A DNA stretch of 64,000 bases from Streptomyces nymphaeiformis (GCF_014203895.1 NZ_JACHJY010000004.1:434001-498000), one strand, 5' to 3'; positions 47,046 to 56,573 are shown, counted from the stretch's first letter. The notes: generated from the sequence alone by a model not told the origin. A program made the numbers and translations.

Positions 47046-47419
47046 CCGTCGCCTCCTCCTCCGCCGCCTTCGGGGCCCTTATGCCGCACTGATGTATCGA
47101 CTCGATACATCAGCACGATAGAACGGCCTCCCTGTCTCGACAAGTGGACCCACCGTGACCGGCGTCACATCGTCAATTCACAGCGATCGACTTGCCTGAT
47201 TTGGGGTGAACTCCGGCTCTAGGGGGGATTTGGCCGTGCGTAGTCTGTGCGGCATGCAGACCACCGGGAACCGAGCGATGCCCTGGGGCGTCAGTGCTGC
47301 GGGTGACCGGCTGCGCTACGGGGGGATCTCCGATGGGGTTCCCGCGTGCGCATTTCGGGGGGACCGGAACTCAACTGCCGCTTCCAGGCGTACGCGCCTG
47401 CCCGAGGAGTAGTCGTTCG
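47046..47419. promoter_or_regulatory. Divergent padR / PBP promoter region
   Basis: 374 bp between divergent genes. Contains the PadR operator. The plus-strand part up to 47419 has GC-rich DNA with TTGCCT and AT-rich segments that could be promoter elements; I cannot fix the -10. No gene seen. Confidence 0.6.
47090..47112. promoter_or_regulatory. Palindromic PadR operator
   Basis: TGATGTATCGA-C-TCGATACATCA is a perfect inverted repeat with 11-bp arms around a single C, unusually AT-rich for this genome. It lies 45 bp before the padR start and holds ATGT...ACAT half-sites as in known PadR boxes. Confidence 0.9.
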
Positions 47420-50173
47420 ATGAGCGAGCATCGTCGCAAAATGCCGCCGCAGCAGCCGCCGACGGGCGGTCGCGCGGCGGCACGGCGCGCTGCCCAGCAG
47501 CCGATGGGCCGCAGGTCGGCCCCGGCCCATGACGTCGGTACGGAGGCCCCTTCGGCCTCGTACGGACCTCCCTCCTCCTATGGAGAGGAGCAGCGTCCCT
47601 ACGGAGGGCGCGCCGAGGCACGGCGGGCCGCCCAGCGCGGCAGCCGCCGCCGGGGTGCCGATTCCGGCCCCGGCGGCCCCGGCGGTCCCGGTGGGGGACG
47701 GCGCGGTGGCGGCGGTGGCGGCGGTGGTCGCGGCAGCGGCCCCGGGCGGGGCTCCGGCGGTCGCCAGCCGGGCAAGAAGCGGCTGATCGACTACCCGCGC
47801 CACAACAAGTACGGCTGGCGTCGCTGGATGCCGTCGTGGAAGCTCGTGACGGGCACGTTCCTGTTCTTCGTCGCGAGCCTGATGGGTGCTGCGACGATCG
47901 CGTACTCGCGGGTGGAGATCCCCAAGGAGGCCGACACCGCGAAGTCGCAGAACAACATCTACTACTGGGCCGACGGCTCCCGCATGGTCGCGACGGGCAG
48001 TGGCACCAACCGTCAGATCGTCCCGTTCGCCGAGATCCCGAAGTCGATGCAGAACGCCGTGATCTCGGCGGAGAACAAGACCTTCTGGGAAGACTCCGGC
48101 GTCGACCCCATGGGCATCGCCCGCGCCGTGTGGAACATGGCCAAGGGTGGCGAGACCCAGGGTGGTTCGACGATCACCCAGCAGTACGTGAAGAACAACC
48201 GCCTTGACGACCAGTCGCAGACCATCACCCGGAAGGTGAAGGAACTCTTCATCTCCATGAAGGTGGGCAACGACGTCGGCAAGGACCAGATCATGGCCGG
48301 CTACCTGAACACCTCGTACTACGGGCGTGGTGCGTACGGCATCCAGGCGGCGGCCCGCGCCTACTTCAACAAGGACGTCGGCAAGCTCAACGCCAGCGAG
48401 TCGGCGCTGCTCGCCGCGGTGCTGAAGGGTGCGACGTACTACGACCCCGCCGGCTACCCCGAGATCGACCCCAGGGCCACGCGCGAAGCGAACACCAAGC
48501 GTGCCACCGAGCGGTGGAAGTGGATCCTCGACGAGATGCAGAAGGACGGGCACATCTCGGCCGAGGAGCGGGCGAAGTACACCACCTTCCCCAAGGTCCA
48601 GCCGCCCCGGAAGAGCGCCAACCTGAGCGGTCAGATCGGCTACCTGGTCTCCACCGCCAACGTGAACATGCAGAACCAGTTCGGGATCACCGAACAGCAG
48701 CTGCAGCGCGGCGGCTACGAGATCTACACCACCTTCGAGAAGGAGAAGGTGGACAAGATGGCGGCCGTGATCAGCAAGAAGATCAAGGACAACATCGACC
48801 CGAAGAAGCGCCCGAAGACGGACACGCACGTTCAGTTCGGCGGCGCTTCGGTCGACACGGCGACCGGGAAGATCGTCGCTCTCTACGGTGGCGTCGACGC
48901 CACCAAGCACTTCCGGAGCAACGCGGACAGCACCGGTGCCCAGGTCGGTTCGACGTTCAAGCCCTTCGTGCTCGCGGCCGCGATGAAGGACGGCGTCCGG
49001 GACAAGAACAGTGGGCCGGTCCAGGATGCCTCCGAGCGCACGATCGTCGACCCGGACAAGAGCCTCTACAACGGCAAGGACGACCTGACGATCCGTAAGT
49101 ACAACGGGGACATCTGGCTCGACGACAAGGGCAACGAGTGGAAGCAGAGCAACGATGAGGACGCCAGCTACGGCCCCATCTCGCTGCGCTACGCCATGAT
49201 GAAGTCGGCCAACTCCCCGTACGTGCAGCTCGGCATGGACGTCGGCATCGACAAGGTCCGTGACGCGGCCGAGAGGGCCGGCCTCCGTGAGGAGTCCCTG
49301 GTCAAGGGTGAGTTCCCCTCCTTCTCCCTCGGTGTCTCCAGCCCGAGCGCCATTCGCATGGCCGGCGCGTACGCCACCTTCGCCAACGAGGGCGAGCAGA
49401 ACGACCCGTACTCCGTCGAGACGGTCAAGCGCAGCGGCGTCGTCATCAACAAGCACGAGGCCAAGCCCAAGACGGCCTTCAGCCCGGCCATCGCCAACAA
49501 CGTCACCGACGTGCTGCGGTCCGTCGTGGACGACGACCGGGGTACCGGTCGCAAGGCGCGCATCCCGGGCCGCGCGGTGGCCGGCAAGACCGGTACGACC
49601 GACGACAACATGTCGGCCTGGTTCGTCGGCTACACGAAGCAGCTGGCGACCGCGATCGACATGTACCGCTTCGACGACGACGAGACGAAGCAGGGTCGCA
49701 AGTTCGAGAAGATGTACGGCACGGGTGACCAGCCGACGATCCACGGTTCGTCGTTCCCCTCGCAGATCTGGAGGGAGTACATGACGGATGCCGTGAAGGA
49801 CATGCCGGTCGTGGACTTCCCCAAGCCGGAGAAGCTGGAAGGCGCCAAGCCCGTCTACGGCGGCGGTGCTCCGAGCCCGACGCCGACCCCGACGGCCACC
49901 GAGACGCCCACCGAGTCGGCGACCCCGACGACGACTCCCCCGGCGACCCCGACGACGACTCCCCCCGGGAAGCCGACGAGGACGCCGAAGCCCGGCAAGA
50001 CGACCTGTGACATCTGGGACTGGAACTGCAACAACACGGGCGGCACGGGTGGCAACACCGGGCAGCCCACGACCACACCGCCCACCACCGAGCCGACGCC
50101 GACCGACTCGCCGACGGACAGCTCCAGTGGCGGCGGAGGAGGGAACGGCAAACCGGGCGGGACCTTCCCCTGA
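47420..50173 (+). CDS. Bifunctional penicillin-binding protein (transglycosylase/transpeptidase)
   Basis: Class A PBP of 917 aa polymerising and crosslinking peptidoglycan. The N-terminus (1-135) is a long basic, Gly-rich cytosolic stretch, then a membrane helix (KLVTGTFLFFVASLMGAATIAY, ~141-162). The GT51 domain has Glu218 in ISAENKTFWE and QGGSTITQQYVKN. The transpeptidase has Ser511-x-x-Lys514 (STFK), Ser596-Ala-Asn598 and Lys723-Thr-Gly. The tail (~820-917) is Thr/Pro-rich with two Cys (TTCDIWDWNCN) and no PASTA domain. ATG 47420 with GAGGAG. Confidence 0.97.
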   Translation: MSEHRRKMPPQQPPTGGRAAARRAAQQPMGRRSAPAHDVGTEAPSASYGPPSSYGEEQRPYGGRAEARRAAQRGSRRRGADSGPGGPGGPGGGRRGGGGGGGGRGSGPGRGSGGRQPGKKRLIDYPRHNKYGWRRWMPSWKLVTGTFLFFVASLMGAATIAYSRVEIPKEADTAKSQNNIYYWADGSRMVATGSGTNRQIVPFAEIPKSMQNAVISAENKTFWEDSGVDPMGIARAVWNMAKGGETQGGSTITQQYVKNNRLDDQSQTITRKVKELFISMKVGNDVGKDQIMAGYLNTSYYGRGAYGIQAAARAYFNKDVGKLNASESALLAAVLKGATYYDPAGYPEIDPRATREANTKRATERWKWILDEMQKDGHISAEERAKYTTFPKVQPPRKSANLSGQIGYLVSTANVNMQNQFGITEQQLQRGGYEIYTTFEKEKVDKMAAVISKKIKDNIDPKKRPKTDTHVQFGGASVDTATGKIVALYGGVDATKHFRSNADSTGAQVGSTFKPFVLAAAMKDGVRDKNSGPVQDASERTIVDPDKSLYNGKDDLTIRKYNGDIWLDDKGNEWKQSNDEDASYGPISLRYAMMKSANSPYVQLGMDVGIDKVRDAAERAGLREESLVKGEFPSFSLGVSSPSAIRMAGAYATFANEGEQNDPYSVETVKRSGVVINKHEAKPKTAFSPAIANNVTDVLRSVVDDDRGTGRKARIPGRAVAGKTGTTDDNMSAWFVGYTKQLATAIDMYRFDDDETKQGRKFEKMYGTGDQPTIHGSSFPSQIWREYMTDAVKDMPVVDFPKPEKLEGAKPVYGGGAPSPTPTPTATETPTESATPTTTPPATPTTTPPGKPTRTPKPGKTTCDIWDWNCNNTGGTGGNTGQPTTTPPTTEPTPTDSPTDSSSGGGGGNGKPGGTFP

Positions 50174-50208
50174 TCCGCTCCCTCCTGAGGGAGAACCGGG
50201 CACGTCCT

Positions 50209-50263
50209 GAGGGCCGCCGCGTCCGCTCCGTACCTTCCGTACGGAACGGCCGCGGCGGCCCTC
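50209..50263 (+). terminator. PBP terminator hairpin
   Basis: GAGGGCCGCCGCG ... CGCGGCGGCCCTC, 13-bp stem with internal structure in the loop, followed by GCCGTTTTCC. 35 bp after the stop. Confidence 0.88.
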
Positions 50264-50299
50264 GCCGTTTTCCCGGATCCGTACGGCAGGATGTCCCCC

Positions 50300-51805
50300 A
50301 TGCCGAGCCTCCAGAAGTCGAGCGCGCCGCGGGACCGCTCGCAGACGGTCATCCCCACCCACCGGGACAAGGTGGCCGCAGCGGGCAGCGAGCTGATCGG
50401 CGGCCCCTACGGGCGCCGGGCGGCGGCCTCCACCGGGCAGCTGACGCCGGTGCGGGTGATCGCGCTCGTGGCCATCGGCATGTTCGCCCTCGGCATGGTG
50501 CAGAAGCTGCCCTGCTACAACTGGGCCTGGTTCCGGGGCACGACCTCCCAGTACACCCACGCCTGCTACTCGGACATCCCGCACCTGTTCGCCGGGCGGG
50601 GCTTCGCGGAGGGCCTGATCCCGTACTTCGACCGGCTGGGCGGCGACATACCGTTCCTCGAGTACCCCGTCCTGACCGGGCTCTTCATGGAGGTCGCGGC
50701 CTGGCTGACGCCCGGCGGGGGCGAGCTGAACCAGCAGGAGCAGGCGTACTGGCTGGTCAACGCGGGTCTGCTGATGGTGTGCGCGGCCGTCCTGGCGGTC
50801 TGTGTGGCCCGGACGCACCGCACGCGCCCCTGGGACGGTCTGCTGGTCGCCCTCGCGCCCTCGGTCGCGCTCACCGCCACGATCAACTGGGACATACTGG
50901 CCGTCGCGCTGACGGCCGCCGCCGTCCTGATGTGGTCGCGGAGCCGGCCGCTGGCCTTCGGGATCCTGCTCGGCCTGGCCACCGCGGCCAAGTTCTACCC
51001 GATACTGCTCCTCTGCCCGTTGCTGCTGCTCTGTTGGCGGGCCGGGAAGTGGCGGGCGTACGGGACCGCGGTGCTCGGCTTCGTGTGCTCCTGGCTGGTC
51101 GTGAACCTGCCCGTGATGCTGCTCGCGCCGGAGGGGTGGAAGCAGTTCTACCTCTTCAGCCGGGACCGGAACGTCGACTTCGGTTCGATCTGGCTGCTCG
51201 TGACCCAGCGGACGGGTGACGCGATCACGCCGGGCCGGGCCAACCTGTACGCGCTGCTGCTGATGGCGGTGGCGGTCGCGGGGCTCGCGTACCTGGCGTT
51301 CACCGCGCCGCGCAGGCCGCGTTTCGTCCAGCTGGCCTTCCTGGTCGTCGCCGCGTTCGTGCTGACGAACAAGGTCTACTCGCCGCAGTACGTCCTGTGG
51401 CTGGTCCCGCTGGCCGCGCTCGCCCGGCCGCGCTGGCGCGACTTCCTGGTCTGGCAGGCCTGCGAGGTCATGTACTTCGTCGGCATCTGGATGTACCTCG
51501 CCTACACGACCAGCAGCAACAAGCAGGGCCTCCCGGTCGACGGCTACCAGTTCGCGATCGTCCTGCACCTGCTCGGCACGCTGTACCTGTGCGCGATGGT
51601 CGTACGCGACATCCTGGCGCCCGAGAAGGACCCGGTCCGGCAGGACGGCGCGGACGACCCCTCGGGCGGCGTCCTGGACGGCGCGGAGGACGTCGTCGTG
51701 GCGGGCAGGGCGGCCCGTCCGGCCCGGCACGCCGCCCCGGCCGTGGAGGAGGGGCAGCGGGTGCGCTGGGGCACCGCCGACGACCCCTGGGGAGCACCCG
51801 AGTAG
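50300..51805 (+). CDS. GT87-type polyprenyl-phosphate-dependent glycosyltransferase (DUF2029-like)
   Basis: 501-aa polytopic membrane protein of the GT-C fold. About 60 polar N-terminal residues precede ~11 helices. The periplasmic loop after helix 1 carries the early acidic GRGFAEGLIPYFDRLGGDIPFLEYPVLTGLF region common to GT87 enzymes, and helix-flanking YPILLLCPLLLL, KFYPIL and NKVYSPQYVLWLVPL are typical of the family. The C-terminal ~50 residues are polar. Likely uses a polyprenyl-phosphate sugar; acceptor unknown. ATG 50300 (a start nine bases earlier is possible). Confidence 0.85.
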   Translation: MPSLQKSSAPRDRSQTVIPTHRDKVAAAGSELIGGPYGRRAAASTGQLTPVRVIALVAIGMFALGMVQKLPCYNWAWFRGTTSQYTHACYSDIPHLFAGRGFAEGLIPYFDRLGGDIPFLEYPVLTGLFMEVAAWLTPGGGELNQQEQAYWLVNAGLLMVCAAVLAVCVARTHRTRPWDGLLVALAPSVALTATINWDILAVALTAAAVLMWSRSRPLAFGILLGLATAAKFYPILLLCPLLLLCWRAGKWRAYGTAVLGFVCSWLVVNLPVMLLAPEGWKQFYLFSRDRNVDFGSIWLLVTQRTGDAITPGRANLYALLLMAVAVAGLAYLAFTAPRRPRFVQLAFLVVAAFVLTNKVYSPQYVLWLVPLAALARPRWRDFLVWQACEVMYFVGIWMYLAYTTSSNKQGLPVDGYQFAIVLHLLGTLYLCAMVVRDILAPEKDPVRQDGADDPSGGVLDGAEDVVVAGRAARPARHAAPAVEEGQRVRWGTADDPWGAPE

Positions 51806-51808
51806 GCA

Positions 51809-51853
51809 CAGCGAATCGCCCCCGTGAGCACAGCTCACGGGGGCGATTCGCTG
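51809..51853. terminator. Perfect 21-bp-arm terminator hairpin
   Basis: CAGCGAATCGCCCCCGTGAGC then a 3-nt loop ACA and the exact complement. It separates the convergent glycosyltransferase and racemase-like genes, so it can act on both strands. Confidence 0.92.
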
Positions 51854-51865
51854 AGGCCGGTCGGC

Positions 51866-52897
51866 TCAGCGCTCGACGAGGCGGTCGAACTGCGTCGTGG
51901 TGTGGCGCAGATGCGCCACGAGCTCGTCGCCGACCCGGGGCTCCTGGGCGTCGGCCGGCACGAACAGGATCGACACCTGCATGTGCGGCGGCTCGGCGAA
52001 CCAGCGCTGCTTCCCGGCCCAGACGAAGGGCGAGAGGTTCCGGTTGACGGTGGCGAGGCCCGCACGGGCGACGCCCTTGGCGCGCGGCATGACGCCGTGC
52101 ATCGCCTTCGGGGCCTCGAGGCCCACGCCGTGGGAGGTGCCGCCGGCGACGACGACCAGCCAGCCGTCCGACGCGGCCTTCTGCTGGCGGTAGCCGAACC
52201 GGTCGCCCTTGGCGACCCGGGTCACGTCGAGGACGGCGCCCCGGTACTCCGTGGCCTCGTGGTCGCCCAGCCACAGCCGGGTGCCGATCCGGGCGCGGAA
52301 GCGGGTCTGCGGGAACTGCTGCTGGAGCCGGGCCTGCTCCTCGGCCCGCAGGTGGCTCACGAACATGGTGTGCAGCGGCAGCCGGGCGGCCCGCAGCCGG
52401 TCCATCCAGGCGATGACCTCCTCGACCGCGTCCGTGCCGTCCGGACGGTCGAGCGGCAGGTGCAGGGCGAAGCCCTCCAGGCGGACGTCCTCGATGGCGG
52501 CGTGGAGCTGCTGGAGCTCCTCCTCGCGCACGCCGTGCCGCTTCATCGAGCTCATGCACTCGATCACGACCCGGGCGCCCACCAGGGCGTGGACGCCGTC
52601 CACGGACGACACGGAACGGATCACCCGGTCGGGCAGCGGAACAGGTTCCTCGCCCCGGCGGAAGGGGGTGAGGACCAGCAGGTCGCCACCGAACCAGTCC
52701 TTGATCTTCGCGGCTTCGTACGTGGTGCCCACGGCGAGCATGTCGGCGCCGAACCGGGCCGCCTCGTCGGCGAGCCGCTCGTGTCCGAAGCCGTAGCCGT
52801 TGCCCTTGCACACCGGAATGAGACCGGGGAACTGGTCGATGACGGTCTTCTGGTGCGCCCGCCAGCGAGCGGTGTCGACGTAGAGGGAGAGCGCCAT
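51866..52897 (-). CDS. Alanine racemase-like PLP protein
   Basis: 343-aa protein with a fold-type III (alanine racemase) N-terminal barrel: YVDTARWRAHQK, then the PLP lysine in LIPVCKGNGYGFG (Lys31, in place of the usual AVVKADAYGHG). Later motifs include HTMFVSHL and ARIGTRLWLGD, and the C-terminal beta domain has VTRVAKGDRFGYRQQ and GTSHGVGLEAP. ATG 52897 has AAAGG upstream. It lies 92 bp after femX on the same strand, so it may supply or edit an amino acid for the peptidoglycan bridge. Racemase activity is unproven. Confidence 0.85.
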   Translation of the reverse strand: MALSLYVDTARWRAHQKTVIDQFPGLIPVCKGNGYGFGHERLADEAARFGADMLAVGTTYEAAKIKDWFGGDLLVLTPFRRGEEPVPLPDRVIRSVSSVDGVHALVGARVVIECMSSMKRHGVREEELQQLHAAIEDVRLEGFALHLPLDRPDGTDAVEEVIAWMDRLRAARLPLHTMFVSHLRAEEQARLQQQFPQTRFRARIGTRLWLGDHEATEYRGAVLDVTRVAKGDRFGYRQQKAASDGWLVVVAGGTSHGVGLEAPKAMHGVMPRAKGVARAGLATVNRNLSPFVWAGKQRWFAEPPHMQVSILFVPADAQEPRVGDELVAHLRHTTTQFDRLVER

Positions 52898-52989
52898 GGC
52901 CGGCCCGGAACCTTTCTGGTGGCAGAGGTGGATCAAAGGTGTGTACGACTACGAAGCCTACGGATAGGACGACGAAGCCTACGGAAGGG

Positions 52990-54108
52990 TCAGCGGCGCG
53001 ACATGTAGATGTCGAGCGCCTTGTGCAGCAGCTTGTTCAGCGGGAAGTCCCACTCGCCGACGTACTCGACGGCCTCGCCGCCCGTGCCCACCTTGAACTG
53101 GATGAGGCCGAAGAGGTGGTCGGTCTCGTCGAGCGAGTCGGAGATGCCCCGGAGGTCGTAGACGGTCGCGCCCATGGCGTACGCGTCGCGCAGCATCCGC
53201 CACTGCATCGCGTTCGAGGGCCGGACCTCGCGGCCGATGTTGTCGGAGGCGCCGTAGGAGTACCAGACGTGCCCGCCGACGACGAGCATGGTCGCGGCGG
53301 AGAGGTTCACCCCGTTGTGGCGGGCGAAGTAGAGCCGCATGCGGTTGGGGTCCTCGTTGTTGAGGACGGTCCACATGCGCTGGAAGTACGAGAGCGGGCG
53401 CGGCCGGAAGTGGTCGCGGACGGCCGTGATCTCGTACAGCCGCTGCCATTCGGCCAGGTCCTCGTAGCCGCCCTGGACGACCTCGACGCCGGCCTTCTCG
53501 GCCTTCTTGATGTTGCGGCGCCACAGCTGGTTGAAGCCCTTGAGGACGTCGTCGAGCGAGCGGTTCGCGAGCGGGACCTGGAAGACGTAGCGGGGCTGCA
53601 CGTCGCCGAAGCCGGCGCCGCCGTCCTCGCCCTGCTGCCAGCCCATCTTCCGCAGCCGGTCCGCGACTTCGAAGGCGCGCGGCTCGATGTGGGTGGCCTC
53701 GACGTCCTTGAGGCGCTTGACGTCCGGGTCCTGGATGCCGGCCTTGATGGCGGTCGAGTCCCAGCGGCGGATGACCACCGGCGGGCCCATCTTCACCGAG
53801 AAGGCGCCCTGGTGCTTGAGGTGCGCCAGCATCGGCTGCAGCCAGTCGTCGAGGTTGGGCGCGTACCAGTTGATGACCGGGCCCTCGGGCAGGTAGGCCA
53901 GGTAGCGCTTGATCTTCGGGAGCTGGCGGTAGAGCACCAGACCGGCGCCGACGAGCTCGCCGGACTTGTCGAACCAGCCGAGGTTCTCCGAACGCCACTC
54001 GGTCTTCACGTCAGCCCACGCCGGGACCTGGCAGTGGCTCGCCGCGGGCTGGCTCTGGATGAATGCCAGATGCTGCTCACGGCTGATGGTCCTCAGGGTC
54101 AGGCTCAT
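52990..54108 (-). CDS. femX: FemX-type peptidoglycan branching aminoacyltransferase
   Basis: 372-aa FemABX family enzyme that uses aminoacyl-tRNA to add the first bridge residue to lipid II; in Streptomyces FemX adds glycine to LL-diaminopimelate. Two GNAT-like domains with a helical arm; recognisable are CQVPAWADVKTEWRSENLGWF, YVFQVPLANRSLDDVLKGFNQLWRRNIKKAEKAGVEV and YDLRGISDSLDETDHLFGLIQFKVGTGGEAVEYVGEWD. ATG 54108. Forms a likely operon with the racemase-like gene. Confidence 0.95.
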   Translation of the reverse strand: MSLTLRTISREQHLAFIQSQPAASHCQVPAWADVKTEWRSENLGWFDKSGELVGAGLVLYRQLPKIKRYLAYLPEGPVINWYAPNLDDWLQPMLAHLKHQGAFSVKMGPPVVIRRWDSTAIKAGIQDPDVKRLKDVEATHIEPRAFEVADRLRKMGWQQGEDGGAGFGDVQPRYVFQVPLANRSLDDVLKGFNQLWRRNIKKAEKAGVEVVQGGYEDLAEWQRLYEITAVRDHFRPRPLSYFQRMWTVLNNEDPNRMRLYFARHNGVNLSAATMLVVGGHVWYSYGASDNIGREVRPSNAMQWRMLRDAYAMGATVYDLRGISDSLDETDHLFGLIQFKVGTGGEAVEYVGEWDFPLNKLLHKALDIYMSRR

Positions 54109-54226
54109 GCGGGGCGCTCCTCGGCAGGTGTGTCCCCATCGGTCAGGGGCTCCGGCTCTCGCGCCGAAGCCTACTGTGACCTTGGAGCGCCCCGAATGGG
54201 TGTGTGTGCCCGACGTGCCGCCGGGC

Positions 54227-54541
54227 TCAGCTGATGACGCCGCCGAAGAGGCCGCCGTGGGCCATCCCGAGGTAGAAGCCGAACGCCGAGGCGCCGAGCC
54301 CGAGGATCAGCAGGAAGCGCTCGCGGGTCGTCACCGAGATGAACTGCCCGTACGCGCCGGTCAGGATGCCGATCAGGCCCGTCCAGGAACTCAGCAGGTG
54401 CAGGTTGTAGAACTGCGCGGTGGTGAACGAGATGATCCCCATCACCAGCGTGACAGCCATCAGGGTGTCCTGGAGCGGGTGGGGTTTGCCGTCGGTCGCG
54501 AACAGGGAGTGGCCGGGGTCGGGTCGCATTGCCTGTGCCAT
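54227..54541 (-). CDS. Small three-helix membrane protein
   Basis: 104-aa protein starting MAQAMRPDPGHSLFATDGKPHPLQDT, followed by three hydrophobic helices (LMAVTLVMGIISFTTAQF, WTGLIGILTGAYGQFI and FLLILGLGASAFGFYLGMA). ATG 54541 has AGGAGG at ideal spacing. Divergent from rpsF. Conserved small membrane protein of Streptomyces; function unknown. Confidence 0.9.
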   Translation of the reverse strand: MAQAMRPDPGHSLFATDGKPHPLQDTLMAVTLVMGIISFTTAQFYNLHLLSSWTGLIGILTGAYGQFISVTTRERFLLILGLGASAFGFYLGMAHGGLFGGVIS

Positions 54542-54824
54542 GAGGCACCTCCTGGCGTGGCTGCGGGAAGGCGGCGCATCGTAGCGCCGCCGACATCCGT
54601 TGTGTACAGATTGCGTCCCCTTCCCGGAGAATTTCAACCGCAAGCCGATGTGCGGGTACTCTGTACAGCTGCGCCGGTGTCTGCCCAGGTCCCTCCGGGA
54701 TCCCCGACAGCGCTCCTCGCTCGCGAGGGGACTGTCAGTGGCGGTGGATACCGTCGTTCACGCATCACGACCCTCCTGCCACGGAACGACCGTGGCCGCT
54801 GAGTCCAAAGGAGGTGGGTTCCAC

Positions 54825-55115
54825 ATGCGTCACTACGAGGTGATGGTCATCCTCGACCCCGATCTGGAGGAGCGCGCTGTCGCCCCCCTGATCGAGAACT
54901 TCCTCTCCGTCGTCCGTGAGGGCAACGGAAAGGTCGAGAAGGTCGACACCTGGGGCCGTCGTCGTCTCTCGTACGAGATCAAGAAGAAGCCCGAGGGCAT
55001 CTACTCGGTCATCGACCTGCAGGCCGAGCCTGCGGTCGTCAAGGAGCTCGACCGCCAGCTCAACCTGAACGAGTCGGTCCTCCGGACCAAGGTCCTCCGT
55101 CCCGAGACCCACTGA
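54825..55115 (+). CDS. rpsF: 30S ribosomal protein S6
   Basis: 96-aa S6: [18 protein letters not shown] and [16 protein letters not shown] are diagnostic. ATG 54825 has a near-perfect AAAGGAGGT site. First gene of rpsF-ssb-rpsR-rplI; its 283-bp upstream gap holds the promoter of this operon. Confidence 0.98.
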   Translation: MRHYEVMVILDPDLEERAVAPLIENFLSVVREGNGKVEKVDTWGRRRLSYEIKKKPEGIYSVIDLQAEPAVVKELDRQLNLNESVLRTKVLRPETH

Positions 55116-55190
55116 GCTTTCTAGCTCAGAGGTCATCGGGTTCGAGTAGCAGCAAAGCAGCCAGAAGCAAACCCGCCGAGAGGTTCCCCC

Positions 55191-55781
55191 ATGGCAGGCG
55201 AGACCGTCATCACGGTCGTCGGCAATCTTGTCGACGACCCCGAGCTGCGCTTCACCCCGTCCGGTGCGGCGGTCGCGAAGTTCCGTATCGCGTCCACCCC
55301 CCGCACCTTCGACCGTCAGACCAATGAGTGGAAGGACGGCGAGAGCCTGTTCCTGACCTGCTCGGTCTGGCGTCAGGCGGCGGAGAACGTCGCGGAATCG
55401 CTCCAGCGAGGCATGCGCGTCGTCGTGCAGGGCCGGCTGAAGCAGCGGTCCTACGAGGACCGTGAGGGCGTCAAGCGCACGGTCTACGAGCTGGACGTCG
55501 AGGAAGTCGGCCCCAGCCTCAAGAACGCCACGGCCAAGGTCACCAAGACCACCGGTCGCGGCGGCCAGGGTGGATACGGCGGCGGCGGCCAGCAGGGCGG
55601 CGGCGGTGGCGGCTGGGGTGGAAACTCCGGCGGCGGTGGCCAGCAGGGTGGCGGCGGTGCTCCCGCCGACGACCCGTGGGCGACCGGCGGCCCCTCCGGC
55701 GGCGGCCAGCAGGGCGGCGGCGGTGGCGGCTGGGGTGGAAACTCCAGCGGCGGCGGCTACTCGGACGAGCCCCCCTTCTAG
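55191..55781 (+). CDS. ssb: Single-stranded DNA-binding protein
   Basis: 196-aa SSB with an N-terminal OB fold ([32 protein letters not shown]) and the typical C-terminal acidic tip SDEPPF, which binds partners. The linker (residues ~123-190) is Gly/Gln-rich and carries a 48-bp DNA repeat encoding [16 protein letters not shown] twice. ATG 55191. Between rpsF and rpsR as in most bacteria. Confidence 0.97.
   Translation: MAGETVITVVGNLVDDPELRFTPSGAAVAKFRIASTPRTFDRQTNEWKDGESLFLTCSVWRQAAENVAESLQRGMRVVVQGRLKQRSYEDREGVKRTVYELDVEEVGPSLKNATAKVTKTTGRGGQGGYGGGGQQGGGGGGWGGNSGGGGQQGGGGAPADDPWATGGPSGGGQQGGGGGGWGGNSSGGGYSDEPPF
55581..55745 (+). repeat. 48-bp exact direct repeat within ssb
   Basis: 55581-55628 and 55698-55745 are identical (GGCGGCGGCCAGCAGGG...GGTGGAAACTCC), 117 bp apart. 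Recombination between them would remove 39 codons in frame. Confidence 0.93.
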
Positions 55782-55839
55782 GGCACGCGCCCTCGAAGCA
55801 GCTCGTACCCACACTTCTTGATCACACAGGAGAAACACC

Positions 55840-56076
55840 ATGGCGAAGCCGCCTGTGCGCAAGCCTAAGAAGAAGGTCTGCGCTTTCTGCAAGGACAAGA
55901 CCGCGTACGTGGACTACAAGGACACGAACATGCTGCGGAAGTTCATTTCCGACCGCGGCAAGATCCGTGCCCGCCGCGTGACCGGCAACTGCACGCAGCA
56001 CCAGCGTGACGTCGCCACGGCCGTCAAGAACAGCCGTGAGATGGCGCTGCTGCCCTACACGTCCACCGCGCGATAA
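55840..56076 (+). CDS. rpsR: 30S ribosomal protein S18 (zinc-binding form)
   Basis: 78-aa S18 with four putative zinc ligands (CAFC and GNCTQH), hence the C+ form rather than a zinc-free paralogue. [18 protein letters not shown] is the conserved core. ATG 55840 follows AGGAG. In the rpsF operon. Confidence 0.97.
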   Translation: MAKPPVRKPKKKVCAFCKDKTAYVDYKDTNMLRKFISDRGKIRARRVTGNCTQHQRDVATAVKNSREMALLPYTSTAR

Positions 56077-56094
56077 GGAAAGGGTGACCGACTA

Positions 56095-56541
56095 ATGAAG
56101 ATCATCCTGACCCACGAGGTGTCCGGCCTCGGTGCCGCTGGCGACGTCGTCGACGTCAAGGACGGCTACGCTCGCAACTACCTGGTCCCGCGCGGTTTCG
56201 CGATCCGCTGGACCAAGGGTGGCGAGAAGGACGTGGCGCAGATCCGCCGCGCCCGCAAGATCCACGAGATCGCGACCATCGAGCAGGCCAACGAGATCAA
56301 GGCTCAGCTCGAGGGCACGAAGGTCCGTCTGGCCGTCCGCTCCGGCGACGCCGGCCGTCTCTTCGGCTCCGTGACCCCGGCCGACATCGCCTCGGCGATC
56401 AAGACCGCGGGTGGCCCCGACGTCGACAAGCGTCGCGTCGAGCTCGGTTCGCCGATCAAGACCCTGGGCTCGCACCAGGTCTCCGTGCGTCTGCACCCCG
56501 AGGTTGCCGCGAAGCTCGGCGTCGAGGTCGTCGCCGCGTAA
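56095..56541 (+). CDS. rplI: 50S ribosomal protein L9
   Basis: 148-aa L9: [36 protein letters not shown] is the conserved N-domain, joined by a helix to the C-domain ([31 protein letters not shown]). ATG 56095, 18 bp after rpsR. Last gene of the operon. Confidence 0.98.
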   Translation: MKIILTHEVSGLGAAGDVVDVKDGYARNYLVPRGFAIRWTKGGEKDVAQIRRARKIHEIATIEQANEIKAQLEGTKVRLAVRSGDAGRLFGSVTPADIASAIKTAGGPDVDKRRVELGSPIKTLGSHQVSVRLHPEVAAKLGVEVVAA

Positions 56542-56573
56542 CGCTGCCCTTGGCAGTCTGCGCTCAGCAGTGA

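Noticed and set aside
47291-51838. Minus-strand 1515-aa open frame
   Set aside because: Antisense to the PBP and glycosyltransferase genes; no recognisable domains.
55840-56076. Zur-regulated zinc-free S18 paralogue
   Set aside because: The zinc-ligand pairs CAFC and CTQH are present, so it is the standard form.
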